Assembly: GCF_900107725.1 (NCBI RefSeq)
Contig: NZ_FNQO01000001.1
Span: forward strand, 1,108,458 to 1,172,457
Length of the DNA: 64,000 nucleotides
Direction of reading: 5' to 3'
Origin: Microbulbifer marinus
Lineage (GTDB): Bacteria; Pseudomonadota; Gammaproteobacteria; Pseudomonadales; Cellvibrionaceae
Shown: piece by piece, positions 35,737 through 45,336 of the stretch
Layout: each line of letters starts with the position of its first letter
Position numbering within the stretch: position 1 is the stretch's first letter
Notes under the pieces: model-generated
Told to the model about the DNA's origin: nothing
What the model saw: only the letters and a program-made list of their open reading frames with translations
Databases searched by the model: none
Translations under genes and position numbers: made by a program

Positions 35737-36600
35737 TTAAGAAGAGGACTTAACCTGCGCGGCAACTTCCGCGGCGAAATCCACCTCTTCCTTCTCGATA
35801 CCTTCACCCACTTCGAAGCGAACAAAGGAAACCACGTCTGCGCCGCCATCTTTGACCAACTTGCCAACGGTCACGTCCGGGTTCTTGACGAACGGCTGCT
35901 CGACAAGGCTGTTTTCCTTCAGGAACTTCTTGATGCGGCCACCCATCATCTTCTCGACGATCTCAGCGGGCTTGCCTTCCATATCCGGCTGGGCCTTGAT
36001 GATCTCCTTTTCCTTCTCCAGCACGTCTGCCGGCATATCTTCCGGCTTGTTCACCTGCGGGTTAACCGCCGTGACGTGCATAGCGACATCCTTGGCCATC
36101 TCAACGTCACCACCGCTCAGGGCAACCAGGGCAGCGATACGATTGTTGGAGTGTACGTAGGCACCAACAACCGGTGCTTCCACCAGTTGTATGCGACGCA
36201 CGCCGATGTTCTCACCGATCTTCTGCACCAGCGCTTCGCGAGCATTCTCCAGCTCACCTTCCATCAGCGCGGCAACGTCCTGCTGGCGCTCGGCAAAAGC
36301 CTTGTCCACAACCTTGGCTACGAAAGCCTGGAAGTTGTCATCGCGGGCCACAAAGTCGGTCTCGGAGTTCACTTCAACCAGTACGCCATAGCTGCCATCT
36401 TCGGCAACCTTCGCGGCTACAACGCCATCTGCGGCGGTGCGGCCGGCTTTCTTGGCCGCTTTCAGGCCAGAGGCTTTGCGCAGATCTTCGATCGCTTTCT
36501 CGATATCGCCATCCGCCTCGGTCAGTGCTTTTTTGCACTCCATCATCGGCAGGCCGGTGCGCTCGCGCAGTTCTTTTACCATAGACGCGGTAATCGCCAT
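35737..36600 (-). CDS. tsf: Elongation factor Ts
   Basis: A 287-residue nucleotide exchange factor for EF-Tu. The UBA-like N-terminus ([20 protein letters not shown]) and the core ([19 protein letters not shown]) are intact, with the second subdomain running to [13 protein letters not shown]. It lies 114 bases after rpsB, with a terminator-like hairpin between the two genes. Confidence 0.97.
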   Translation of the reverse strand: MAITASMVKELRERTGLPMMECKKALTEADGDIEKAIEDLRKASGLKAAKKAGRTAADGVVAAKVAEDGSYGVLVEVNSETDFVARDDNFQAFVAKVVDKAFAERQQDVAALMEGELENAREALVQKIGENIGVRRIQLVEAPVVGAYVHSNNRIAALVALSGGDVEMAKDVAMHVTAVNPQVNKPEDMPADVLEKEKEIIKAQPDMEGKPAEIVEKMMGGRIKKFLKENSLVEQPFVKNPDVTVGKLVKDGGADVVSFVRFEVGEGIEKEEVDFAAEVAAQVKSSS

Positions 36601-36636
36601 GATTCAATCCTCGGGGTTCTGTCACTAGAAAATTAG

Positions 36637-36666
36637 AAAAAAGGGGCCGGTTGTGAGGCCCCTTTT
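36637..36666 (-). terminator. rpsB-tsf intergenic terminator-like hairpin
   Basis: The stem AAAAGGGGCC / GGCCCCTTTT with an 8-nt loop is followed on the minus strand by T-rich sequence. Placed between rpsB and tsf it would cut most transcripts after rpsB and let a fraction continue, as reported for other rpsB-tsf operons. Confidence 0.85.
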
Positions 36667-36714
36667 CGAGTTCGCAGCGTAACGGTTCTGTGTTACACCA
36701 CTGCGCCCTGCAAC

Positions 36715-37461
36715 TTACTCTGCAGCGGCTTCGTCGTCGCTCGCTTCAACGTACTCGTTCTTGGCCGCGCTACCGCCGGCTTCAGAAGTACCGGCAGCAA
36801 CAGCATCCGCAACAGCGGTGGTGTACAGCTTGATCGCGCGGATGGCGTCATCGTTACCAGGGATGACGTAGTCAACGCCGGCCGGATCGCTGTTGGTATC
36901 AACCACGCCGATCACCGGGATACCCAGCTTGTTGGCTTCCTGGATAGCGATGCGCTCGTGCTCTACGTCGATCACGAACAGCGCGTCCGGCAGGCCGCCC
37001 ATGTCCTTGATACCACCGATGGAACGCTCCAGCTTCTCCATGGTGCGAGTGCGCATCAGCGCCTCTTTCTTGGTCAGCTTGTCGAAGGTGCCGTCCTGAG
37101 ACTGGGCTTCCAGATCGCGGTAGCGCTTGATGGAAGCGCGAATGGTCTTGTAGTTGGTGAGCATACCACCCAGCCAGCGGTTGCTGACGTAAGGCTGGCC
37201 ACAGCGCTCGGCCTGCTCTTTGATAGATTTCTGTGCGGCGCGCTTGGTGCCGACGAACAGAATCTTCTTCTTCTGAGCGGCCATCCCCTTGATCACCTGC
37301 AGGGCTTCATTGAAAGCCGGTACAGTGTGCTCCAGGTTGATGATGTGAATCTTGTTGCGGGCGCCAAAGATGAATTGACCCATCTTCGGGTTCCAGTAGC
37401 GGGTCTGGTGACCAAAGTGGACACCAGCCTGCAGCATATCGCGCATGCTGACTTGCGGCAT
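36715..37461 (-). CDS. rpsB: 30S ribosomal protein S2
   Basis: A 248-residue small-subunit protein. The true start is [21 protein letters not shown], preceded by GAGG; the upstream 40 codons belong to the leader. [21 protein letters not shown] and [12 protein letters not shown] are typical. It heads the rpsB-tsf-pyrH-frr string and is divergent from map. Confidence 0.97.
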   Translation of the reverse strand: MPQVSMRDMLQAGVHFGHQTRYWNPKMGQFIFGARNKIHIINLEHTVPAFNEALQVIKGMAAQKKKILFVGTKRAAQKSIKEQAERCGQPYVSNRWLGGMLTNYKTIRASIKRYRDLEAQSQDGTFDKLTKKEALMRTRTMEKLERSIGGIKDMGGLPDALFVIDVEHERIAIQEANKLGIPVIGVVDTNSDPAGVDYVIPGNDDAIRAIKLYTTAVADAVAAGTSEAGGSAAKNEYVEASDDEAAAE

Positions 37462-37610
37462 AAGTAAAACCTCAATTTTACGGGTTAGTCCTCCACGCAT
37501 CCCATGCATCAACCCCATACCGCCAAGTATAACGAGGCGAAATGAGGCACCCAGACACATGTGCCGATACGTGTGCGGCATTAGTTACGCTCCGGGAGCA
37601 CCCCGAAGCG
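37462..37610 (-). promoter_or_regulatory. rpsB mRNA leader (probable S2 autoregulatory region)
   Basis: Between the predicted promoter and the rpsB ATG lies a leader of about 149 nt with several small inverted repeats, for example GCCG / CGGC separated by nine bases near 37580. In E. coli and relatives a leader of similar length mediates repression of rpsB by S2. That function is inferred here from position and promoter type. Confidence 0.55.
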
Positions 37611-37625
37611 GCGCGCTTTATACCA
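37611..37625 (-). promoter_or_regulatory. rpsB extended -10 promoter with GC-rich discriminator
   Basis: On the minus strand the sequence TATGGTATAAAGCGCGCC provides TGnTATAAA, an extended -10, followed directly by a GCGCGCC discriminator. This is the arrangement I know from gammaproteobacterial rpsB promoters and fits stringent control. Transcription would begin about 150 nt before rpsB. Confidence 0.75.
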
Positions 37626-37763
37626 TAATCGCCCTCTCTCGGGAAGAGCGGCTCTCGATTATGCGGGGAGATTGTGACGCCGCTGTTGCCCCCGCACGGA
37701 ATCCCGCAATGGGGACTCCCCGCCCACGGCGCCGCGGATTATGTCCCCCGACGCCCAATCCGC

Positions 37764-37769
37764 TACAAT
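37764..37769 (+). promoter_or_regulatory. Possible -10 box for map
   Basis: TACAAT lies about 55 bases before the map ATG in the 363-bp rpsB/map divergent region. No good -35 is seen at 16-18 bp spacing, so this is a weak prediction. The stretch between this site and the rpsB promoter (37626-37763) shows nothing else recognisable. Confidence 0.35.
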
Positions 37770-37824
37770 AACGCGCCTTCGCGGCGGGTGCCGCCCGCCA
37801 CCAAACAACTTTCTAGGGACACGC

Positions 37825-38595
37825 ATGACCTCAGCCATAAAGACACCGGAACAGATCGCCAAGATGCGTATCGCGGGCCGCCTGGCCGCGGAAGTACTGG
37901 AAATGATAGGCGAATATGTGGTTCCCGGCGTCACTACCGAGGAATTGGACCGGCGCTGCCATGACCATATAGTCAACAAACAGAAAGCCATCCCCGCCTG
38001 TCTCGGTTACCGCGGCTTTCCAAAATCCATCTGCACCTCGGTCAACGAGGTGGTCTGCCACGGTATCCCGTCCGACGGCAAGGTGCTGAAGAAAGGTGAC
38101 ATCATCAATATCGATGTCACTGTGATCAAGGATGGCTGGTACGGCGACACCAGCAAGATGTACTTCGTCGGCGAACCCGCACCCCACGCCGAGCGCCTGG
38201 TGCGGGTAACCCAGGAGTGCCTGTACAAGGCCATCGAAATAGTCCGCCCCGGCACCTCCCTGGGCGATATCGGCCACGTGATCCAGCAGCACGCGGAGAA
38301 GAACTACTACTCGGTGGTGCGTGATTTCTGCGGCCACGGTATCGGCGACGTCTTCCACGAAGACCCGCAGGTGCTCCACTACGGCAAACCCGGCAGCGGC
38401 GAGGTGCTCAAGGAAGGCATGACTTTTACCATTGAACCGATGATCAATGCCGGCAAGGCCGCCACCCGCGTACTCGGTGACGGCTGGACCGCGATCACCA
38501 AGGACCGCCGCCTGTCCGCGCAGTGGGAGCACACCATGGCCGTAACCAGCGATGGCGTGGAAGTGCTGACAGCGCGCAGTGAAGAAAATTTCTGA
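37825..38595 (+). CDS. map: Type I methionine aminopeptidase
   Basis: A 256-residue pita-bread metalloprotease removing N-terminal Met. Metal ligands are visible: the two Asp in NIDVTVIKDGWYGDTSKMY, His in CGHGIG, Glu in TFTIEPM and Glu in QWEHTMAV. The ATG of MTSAIKTPEQIAKM after TAGGGAC is chosen; 28 codons upstream are promoter region. Its position divergent from rpsB is widely conserved. Confidence 0.96.
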   Translation: MTSAIKTPEQIAKMRIAGRLAAEVLEMIGEYVVPGVTTEELDRRCHDHIVNKQKAIPACLGYRGFPKSICTSVNEVVCHGIPSDGKVLKKGDIINIDVTVIKDGWYGDTSKMYFVGEPAPHAERLVRVTQECLYKAIEIVRPGTSLGDIGHVIQQHAEKNYYSVVRDFCGHGIGDVFHEDPQVLHYGKPGSGEVLKEGMTFTIEPMINAGKAATRVLGDGWTAITKDRRLSAQWEHTMAVTSDGVEVLTARSEENF

Positions 38596-38635
38596 TACCC
38601 GGGGCGCGAAAGGAAACACTGGCCCGAGAAGATAA

Positions 38636-38712
38636 GGTCCCGCTGCCGGGGCGCCGTTCGTGAAACGATTACCGATCAGGTTGTTGAGCGAACGGCCTCC
38701 GGCAGCGGGATC
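38636..38712. repeat. Long palindromic element, family 1, copy 3
   Basis: Arms 38636-38666 and 38683-38712 pair with one bulge and a few mismatches around GATTACCGATCAGGTT. The 16-nt centre agrees with copies 1 and 2 at most positions, whereas the arms are largely different in sequence but still complementary. It fills the gap between map and glnD and would be transcribed if these are in one operon. Confidence 0.85.
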
Positions 38713-38784
38713 GCCACAGGCCCAAACCAAGTAGCGATCCCGGAGCCTAAATCGGGTACAACCACCTCCTCGAGCGGACACAAG

Positions 38785-41505
38785 ATGCAGCCGGCCCAAA
38801 TCCCCTATTTCGAACGCCCCCTGTTCTTCTTCGACCAGGCCCGCTTCCGCAGAGCGCTGGCGGAGGGCGCCAAGCCGGCACTGGAGATTTTCAAGGATGC
38901 CGCCGGCGGCGCCGAGCAGAAGATGACCGAGCGCTTCCGCGAGGGCGAGGATGTGCGCACGCTGGTGCACGAGCGCGCCCTGTTCGTCGACTGCCTGCTG
39001 CACTACGCCTGGCATCAGTACGACTGGCCTGCGGGAATCAGCCTGCTGGCCGTGGGCGGCTACGGCCGCGGTGAATTGCACCCCCACTCAGACATCGACC
39101 TGCTGATTCTCACCGATGCCACCTCGGCCGCGGACACCATCGACAACATCGAGCGCCTGGTGGCCTTCCTGTGGGACCTGGGCCTGGATATCGGTCACTC
39201 GGTGCGCTCCATCGAACACTGCCTGGAACTGGCTGCCGAAGACATCACCGTGGCCACCAACCTGATGGAGTGCCGTACCGTCGTCGGGAATGACAATCTG
39301 CGCGCGCGCTTGATGGAACAGATGACGCCGGACAAGCTGTGGCCGGCGGAAGAGTTTTTTACTGCCAAGTACGCCGAGCAGCGCGAGCGCCACAACAAGC
39401 AACAGGCCGCCGAGTATATTCTCGAACCCAATATCAAGAATGCACCCGGCGGGCTGCGCGATATCCAGACCATCGGCTGGGTGGCGAAGCGCTACTTCAA
39501 GGTACGCACCCTGAAGCAGCTGCAGGGCAAGGGTTTCTTCACCGAAGAGGAATTCGCCATCCTGCAGTCCGGTGAGGATTTTCTCTGGCGCGTGCGCTAC
39601 GGTCTGCACCTGCTGGCCGGCCGCGCCGAAGAGCGACTGCTGTTCGACTACCAGCGCGAGCTGGCGAAACAGTTCGGTTACGTGGACAGCGGCAGGCAAC
39701 TCGCCGTCGAGCAGTTCATGCACAACTACTACCGTATCGTGATGGCGCTGCGCGAGCTGAACGACGTGCTGCTGCAGTTCCTCGACGAGGCCATCCTGCA
39801 GCGCGGTGAACGCCAGACGGTGACGCCGATCAACGAGCGCTTCCAGCTGCGTGACGACACCATCGAAGTCACCCAGACCCGCGTCTTTACCGAGCAACCC
39901 TCGGCGCTGCTGGAGATTTTCGTACTGATGGCGGAAAACCCGGAAATCGAGGGGGTGCGCGCGTCCACCATCCGCCTGATCCGGGAGCATCGCCACCTGA
40001 TCGACGACCGCTTCCGCGAGGACCCGGTCAATGCCGAGCTGTTTATGCAGCTGCTGCGCTCGCGCCGCGGCCTGTCCACGCAGCTGTCGCGCATGACCCG
40101 TTACGGCATTCTGGGCCGCTATCTGCCGGAGTTCGGCCGCGTCACCGGCCAGATGCAGCACGATCTATTCCATATCTACACCGTGGACGCACACACGCTG
40201 CAGGTAGTGCGCAATATGCGCAGCTTCCGCGGCCCGGAAGCCTGGCAGAAATTCCCGATTGCCGCGGAGATACTGGCCCGCATGCGCAAGCCGGAACTGC
40301 TGTATATCTCCGGCCTCTATCACGATATCGCCAAGGGCCGCGGCGGCGACCACTCGAAGCTGGGCGTCGCCGACGCCGATGCCTTCTGCCGCCGCCACCA
40401 ATTGTCGGGTCGCGACCGGCGACTGGTGTGCTGGCTGGTGGAGAAGCATCTACTGATGAGCCAGGTCTCACAGAAGCAGGACATCACCGACCCGGAAGTG
40501 GTGCACGATTTCGCCCGCGAAGTGGGCGATCGCGAACACCTCGACTATCTGTACACGCTGACGGTGGCGGACATCAACGCCACCAACCCCGAGCTGTGGA
40601 ACAGCTGGCGCGCCAGCCTGATGCGCCAGCTCTACCAGGCGACCCAGCGCGCCCTGCGACGCGGACTGGAAAACCCGATCGACCGCGAAGAGATCATCGA
40701 CGAAACCCGCAGCCAGGCGCGCAATATGCTGCACGCCATGGGCCTGCCGATGACCTCGGTGGAAAACATCTGGGCGCAGATGGGCGAAGACTATTTTGTC
40801 CGTGAGAGCGCCGACAATATCACCTGGCATACCGCCGCGATTCACCAGCTGCACTGCGCCAACGACAAGGGCGAACAGAACGATACCCTGGTGCTGACCC
40901 GCAACTCCGGGCCCGGCGAACACGACGGCGCCACCGAGGTATTCGTCTACACACCAGACCGGGCCAACGTGTTCGCCGCGGTGGTCACCGGGCTGGATAT
41001 GCTCAACCTGAATATCCACGACGCGCGCCTGTACAGCTCCGCCTCCGGCTACACGCTGGACACCTTTTACGTGCTGGATGAATCCGGTCAGCCGCTGCTG
41101 GACGAACCCCACCGGCTGGAGCAGATCCGCGACACGCTGCAGCGGGAACTGGCCCTGGTCGAGGATTACTCGAAGATCATCCAGCGGCGCACGCCGCGGC
41201 GACTGAAAATGTTCGAGCTGGAAACCCGCGCCCACCTGTCCACGGAGCCCGGCGATCAGTACAGCACGCTGGAAATCACCAGCGCGGACCGGCCCGGCCT
41301 GCTGGCCCGCATCGCGCGCATCTTTATCGCCCACGACCTGCGCCTGCACAACGCCAAGATCTCTACGCTAGGCGAACGGGTCGAGGATATCTTCCACATC
41401 ACCGATGCCGCGGGGCAACCACTGCTGGATGACGCCGCCAATCGCGAACTGGAAGAGGCGATCTGCCGCGAGCTGGACGCCCATCAGGTCAAACATCAAC
41501 GCTAG
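38785..41505 (+). CDS. glnD: PII uridylyltransferase / uridylyl-removing enzyme GlnD
   Basis: A 906-residue nitrogen sensor that uridylylates PII when glutamine is low and deuridylylates it when glutamine is high. The nucleotidyltransferase motif GGYGRGELHPHSDIDLLIL lies near residue 92. The HD hydrolase (YHDIAKGRGGDHS) lies near 512, and two C-terminal ACT domains follow (around TEVFVYTPDRANVFAAV and TLEITSADRPGLLARI) for glutamine binding. Full length. Gene order map-glnD-dapC matches pseudomonads. Confidence 0.97.
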   Translation: MQPAQIPYFERPLFFFDQARFRRALAEGAKPALEIFKDAAGGAEQKMTERFREGEDVRTLVHERALFVDCLLHYAWHQYDWPAGISLLAVGGYGRGELHPHSDIDLLILTDATSAADTIDNIERLVAFLWDLGLDIGHSVRSIEHCLELAAEDITVATNLMECRTVVGNDNLRARLMEQMTPDKLWPAEEFFTAKYAEQRERHNKQQAAEYILEPNIKNAPGGLRDIQTIGWVAKRYFKVRTLKQLQGKGFFTEEEFAILQSGEDFLWRVRYGLHLLAGRAEERLLFDYQRELAKQFGYVDSGRQLAVEQFMHNYYRIVMALRELNDVLLQFLDEAILQRGERQTVTPINERFQLRDDTIEVTQTRVFTEQPSALLEIFVLMAENPEIEGVRASTIRLIREHRHLIDDRFREDPVNAELFMQLLRSRRGLSTQLSRMTRYGILGRYLPEFGRVTGQMQHDLFHIYTVDAHTLQVVRNMRSFRGPEAWQKFPIAAEILARMRKPELLYISGLYHDIAKGRGGDHSKLGVADADAFCRRHQLSGRDRRLVCWLVEKHLLMSQVSQKQDITDPEVVHDFAREVGDREHLDYLYTLTVADINATNPELWNSWRASLMRQLYQATQRALRRGLENPIDREEIIDETRSQARNMLHAMGLPMTSVENIWAQMGEDYFVRESADNITWHTAAIHQLHCANDKGEQNDTLVLTRNSGPGEHDGATEVFVYTPDRANVFAAVVTGLDMLNLNIHDARLYSSASGYTLDTFYVLDESGQPLLDEPHRLEQIRDTLQRELALVEDYSKIIQRRTPRRLKMFELETRAHLSTEPGDQYSTLEITSADRPGLLARIARIFIAHDLRLHNAKISTLGERVEDIFHITDAAGQPLLDDAANRELEEAICRELDAHQVKHQR

Positions 41506-41534
41506 TCCGCCGCAAGAGCTAACAAGAAAAGCCT

Positions 41535-42707
41535 ATGAACCCATATCTGGATCAGCTGCAGCCCTACCCCTTCACCAAACTGGCGGCATTAAAAAAGGAC
41601 CTGATTCCGGCGGAAAAGTCCCATATCGCCCTGTCCATCGGCGAGCCCAAGCACACCCCGCCGGAGTTCGTGCGCGACGAACTGATCGAGAACCTGGACA
41701 AGCTCGCCGCCTATCCGGTTACCAAAGGCATAGATCCGCTGCGCGAAGCCATAGCCGACTGGCTGTGCCAGCGTTTCCGGCTCGGCAGCGTCTGTGCCGA
41801 GACTCAGGTGCTGCCGGTCAATGGCACCCGCGAGGCCCTGTTCGCCTTCGCCCAGGCAGTGGTGTCACCGGGCAGCAGAGTGCTGATGCCGAACCCCTTC
41901 TACCAGATCTACGAGGGCGCCGCGCTGCTCGCCGGAGCCAGCCCGCACTTTATCAACTGCTGCGCCACGACCGGCTTCAAGCCGGACTTCGCCTCGGTGC
42001 CGGAACAGGCCTGGCGCGACTGCGAACTGCTCTATATCTGCACCCCCGGCAATCCCACCGGTGCACTGCTCGACGCCGAAGACCTGAAAGAATTGCTCGA
42101 ACTGGCGGACCGTTACGATTTCACGATCGCCTCGGACGAGTGCTATTCGGAACTCTATTTCGACGAGGACAGCCCACCCGTCGGTTTACTGCAGGTGTGC
42201 GAACAGCTGGGCCGCACAGACTTCCGCCGCTGCGTGGTATTCCACAGTCTGTCCAAGCGCTCCAATCTGCCCGGACTGCGCTCCGGCTTCGTCGCCGGCG
42301 ACGCACAGATACTGGAAAAATTCCTCCTCTACCGCACTTATCACGGCTGCGCCATGCCGCTGCCTACCCAGTACGCCTCTATCGCCGCCTGGCAGGACGA
42401 GCAGCACGTGCGGCATAATCGCGCGCTTTACCGCGAAAAGTTTGCCTCGGTACTGGAAATTCTTGACGGCTGCCTGGACGTGCAGCAGCCGCAGGCCAGT
42501 TTTTATTTGTGGCCGCGTGTCGGGGATGGAGAGCAGTTTGCGCGCGAATTGTTCCGGCAACAGAACATCACCGTGTTGCCCGGTGCCTTCCTCGCCCGCG
42601 AGGCGGACGGCACCAATCCCGGACGCGAATATGTGCGCATGGCTTTGGTAGCAACGCTCGAGGAATGTGTCGAGGCCGCGAGGCGTATCAAGGAATTTTG
42701 CCAATAG
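41535..42707 (+). CDS. dapC: N-succinyldiaminopimelate aminotransferase DapC
   Basis: A 390-residue class I aminotransferase of the succinylase branch of lysine and diaminopimelate synthesis. It begins MNPYLDQLQPYPFTKLAAL, typical of DapC. PLP residues are seen in LYICTPGNPTGAL, SDECYSELYFDE, and the lysine of HSLSKRSNLPGLRSGFVAG. It lies 29 bases after glnD and ahead of dapD and dapE, which carry out neighbouring pathway steps. Confidence 0.94.
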   Translation: MNPYLDQLQPYPFTKLAALKKDLIPAEKSHIALSIGEPKHTPPEFVRDELIENLDKLAAYPVTKGIDPLREAIADWLCQRFRLGSVCAETQVLPVNGTREALFAFAQAVVSPGSRVLMPNPFYQIYEGAALLAGASPHFINCCATTGFKPDFASVPEQAWRDCELLYICTPGNPTGALLDAEDLKELLELADRYDFTIASDECYSELYFDEDSPPVGLLQVCEQLGRTDFRRCVVFHSLSKRSNLPGLRSGFVAGDAQILEKFLLYRTYHGCAMPLPTQYASIAAWQDEQHVRHNRALYREKFASVLEILDGCLDVQQPQASFYLWPRVGDGEQFARELFRQQNITVLPGAFLAREADGTNPGREYVRMALVATLEECVEAARRIKEFCQ

Positions 42708-42792
42708 GCAACCACTGTTCGACACCGCCCGCACGCAAAAACCGCGGGCACTAGGAATTCAATGCAGGCGCCGGCAAACCGGCAAAGCGCAG

Positions 42793-43461
<669 letters not shown>

Positions 43462-43463
43462 CT

Positions 43464-43820
43464 GTGACCAACTCCTCAATTGTCCTCTACGGCATCAAGA
43501 ACTGCGACACCGTCAAGAAAGCCCGCAAGTGGCTGGAAAAGAACGGCATCGACTACCGCTTCCACGATTTCCGCGAGGACGGCATGGCATCCGTGCCGCT
43601 CGAGGAGTGGCTGAAAAACTTCGGCTGGCAGGAAGTACTGAACCGCCGCTCCACCAGCTGGCGCGCACTCAACGACGAACAGAAAAACGCGATGGACGAC
43701 GAGGCGGCGCTGGCAATCGCCAGTGACACTCCCACGCTGATCAAGCGTCCGGTCACTGTCGCCGGCGGCGAGACCCGCTTCGGCTTCAAAGAAGCGGAGT
43801 TCGCGGAATTCGTGAAATAA
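43464..43820 (+). CDS. yffB: ArsC/Spx-family protein YffB
   Basis: A 118-residue thioredoxin-fold protein of the Spx/YffB group. The single N-terminal cysteine lies in LYGIKNCDTVKKARKWLEKNGI, and the conserved Arg is in the TLIKRPV block. The function of YffB is poorly defined; true arsenate reductases have a different active-site context. The start is GTG, two bases after the nth stop. Its neighbourhood with dapE is conserved in gammaproteobacteria. Confidence 0.9.
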   Translation: MTNSSIVLYGIKNCDTVKKARKWLEKNGIDYRFHDFREDGMASVPLEEWLKNFGWQEVLNRRSTSWRALNDEQKNAMDDEAALAIASDTPTLIKRPVTVAGGETRFGFKEAEFAEFVK

Positions 43821-43895
43821 CCGGGCGTTCCCCGAGCGACTAAATACAGCCCTGAGCAGAAAGGAAAAGCCCCGAGCGGCTAGGAGAGAAATCAA

Positions 43896-44927
43896 ATGAG
43901 CGATATTTACAGCATTGGCTTCGGCGTCGGCACCTGCAACAGCAAGGGTGAGTGGCTGGAAGTCTACTATCCGCAGCCGCTGCTGAAACCGAACGCAGAC
44001 GTGGCCGCGGCGGTGACTGGAATCCTGAAGATCGACGGCGGCAATCACAGCCTCGCCCTGGATCCGGCGCAGCTGCAACCGCTGGCGGACAAGCTAGCCG
44101 GCGCCGGCGCACACAAGCAGGCGGAAATCCTGCGCCAGTTCGCGATCAGCCAGCGGCCGCTGGTGGCCGTGGTGCTGAGCAATGACGAGGCACCGCAGTC
44201 AGTGCCGGAAGCCTACCTCAAGCTGCACCTGCTGTCCCACCGCCTGGTGAAGCCGCACCAAACCAATCTCGACGGTATCTTCGGCAAGCTGGTCAACGTG
44301 GCCTGGACCAACCAGGGCGCCATCGATCTGGAAGAACTGCCGCGGCGCCAGCTGGAGGCGCGCCTGAAGGGCGAACATCTGGAAGTGGCCTGCGTGGACA
44401 AGTTCCCCAAAATGACCAACTACGTGGTACCCACCGGCGTGCGCATCGCCCACACCGCGCGCGTACGTCTCGGCGCCTACCTGGGCGAAGGCACCACCAT
44501 CATGCACGAAGGCTTCGTCAACTTTAACGCCGGCACCGAGGGCCCCGGCATGATCGAGGGCCGCATTTCCGCGGGCGTCGTTGTCGGCGCCGGTTCGGAT
44601 CTGGGCGGCGGCTGTTCCACCATGGGCACCCTGTCCGGTGGTGGCAATATCGTTATCTCCGTCGGCGACAACTGCCTGCTCGGCGCCAACGCCGGCATCG
44701 GTATCCCGCTGGGCGACCGCTGCACCGTGGAAGCTGGCCTGTACATCACTTCGGGTACCAAGGTTGCGCTGCTCGACGACAGTGGCAAGCTGGTGGAGCA
44801 CATCAAGGCGCGCGACCTGGCCGGCAAGCCCGACCTGCTGTTCCGCCGCAACTCCACCAACGGCGCGGTGGAGTGCCTGACCAACAAGAGCGCCATCGAG
44901 TTGAACGAAGCGCTGCACAGCAACTGA
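43896..44927 (+). CDS. dapD: Tetrahydrodipicolinate N-succinyltransferase (long form)
   Basis: A 343-residue left-handed beta-helix enzyme that succinylates tetrahydrodipicolinate in lysine synthesis. It is the long DapD type of pseudomonads, starting SDIYSIGFGVGTCNSKGEWLEV. Hexapeptide repeats occupy about residues 185-290 (RVRLGAYLGEGTTIMHEGFVNFN to GIGIPLGDRC). A GGAGAG ribosome site precedes the ATG. DapC and DapE flank it. Confidence 0.95.
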   Translation: MSDIYSIGFGVGTCNSKGEWLEVYYPQPLLKPNADVAAAVTGILKIDGGNHSLALDPAQLQPLADKLAGAGAHKQAEILRQFAISQRPLVAVVLSNDEAPQSVPEAYLKLHLLSHRLVKPHQTNLDGIFGKLVNVAWTNQGAIDLEELPRRQLEARLKGEHLEVACVDKFPKMTNYVVPTGVRIAHTARVRLGAYLGEGTTIMHEGFVNFNAGTEGPGMIEGRISAGVVVGAGSDLGGGCSTMGTLSGGGNIVISVGDNCLLGANAGIGIPLGDRCTVEAGLYITSGTKVALLDDSGKLVEHIKARDLAGKPDLLFRRNSTNGAVECLTNKSAIELNEALHSN

Positions 44928-44981
44928 CCTTTTGGCGCCGCTCCACGTAGCTCCGTGGTGGACTGTGGGGCGGCACTGCTA

Positions 44982-45075
44982 CCGGGATTCCTTTGCGGGA
45001 CACGCTGTAAATACTTCCCTGTACGCTCGGCGGCGGCCATCCATGGCCGCCGACGGTCCCGCAAAGGAATCCCGG
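44982..45075 (+). repeat. Long palindromic element, family 2, copy A
   Basis: A perfect 20-bp inverted repeat (44982-45001, beginning CCGGGATTCC, with 45056-45075) encloses an asymmetric core. Within the core, ACGCTGTAAATACTTCCCTG is followed by an inner palindrome GGCGGCCAT-CC-ATGGCCGCC. Bases 44995-45027 match copy B at 29 of 33 positions on the opposite strand. Confidence 0.9.
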
Positions 45076-45166
45076 GATCAGCGCCTTCGCCTCTAATTTT
45101 TGCGCTCTATCGAACCGCCACAAAGAGCGGGTGGAAGAATTCCAGAGTTAAAAGTGAAGGTCCTGA

Positions 45167-45262
45167 TACCGATGGTTTCTTGCGGGACTGTCGGCGAGAG
45201 GGACCTCGCCGACAAGCCTACAGGGACGTATTCACGGCGTGTCCCGCGAGAAACCATCGGTA
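45167..45262 (-). repeat. Long palindromic element, family 2, copy B
   Basis: Arms of 22 nt (45167-45188 and 45241-45262) pair with one mismatch. On the minus strand the core ACGCCGTGAATACGTCCCTG matches copy A, and an inner stem TCGGCGAG / CTCGCCGA follows. The outer arms differ from copy A except for the GCGGGAC next to the core, yet remain complementary. Confidence 0.9.
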
Positions 45263-45336
45263 GCAGGGCCGCCCCGTAACCCACAAGGGTACCCCAATCA
45301 AACAGACACGCTACTGGCGCATAAGGAATTACCCAA

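Larger units (their letters stand above)
44928..45336. other. dapD-dapE intergenic region with two large palindromes
   Basis: This 409-bp gap is taken up mainly by two inverted-repeat elements in opposite orientation (44982-45075 and 45167-45262). Beyond them I see a 5-bp hairpin CCACG/CGTGG after dapD and the dapE ribosome site AAGGAAT; no other gene is supported. Confidence 0.7.

Noticed and set aside
37831..39087. 418-codon minus-strand frame across map and the start of glnD
   Set aside because: Spans two well-supported genes and the palindrome between them; composition is typical of a shadow frame.
43464..43820. Arsenate reductase
   Set aside because: The NCDTVKKARKWL context and dap neighbours indicate YffB, and no ars genes are present.
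44982..45262. Integron attC sites
   Set aside because: The GTTRRRY / RYYYAAC core boxes are missing, no integrase or cassette genes are near, and the neighbours are dapD and dapE.
44982..45262. Short CRISPR-like array
   Set aside because: Only two units in opposite orientation, with internal dyads and no spacers of constant length; no cas genes.
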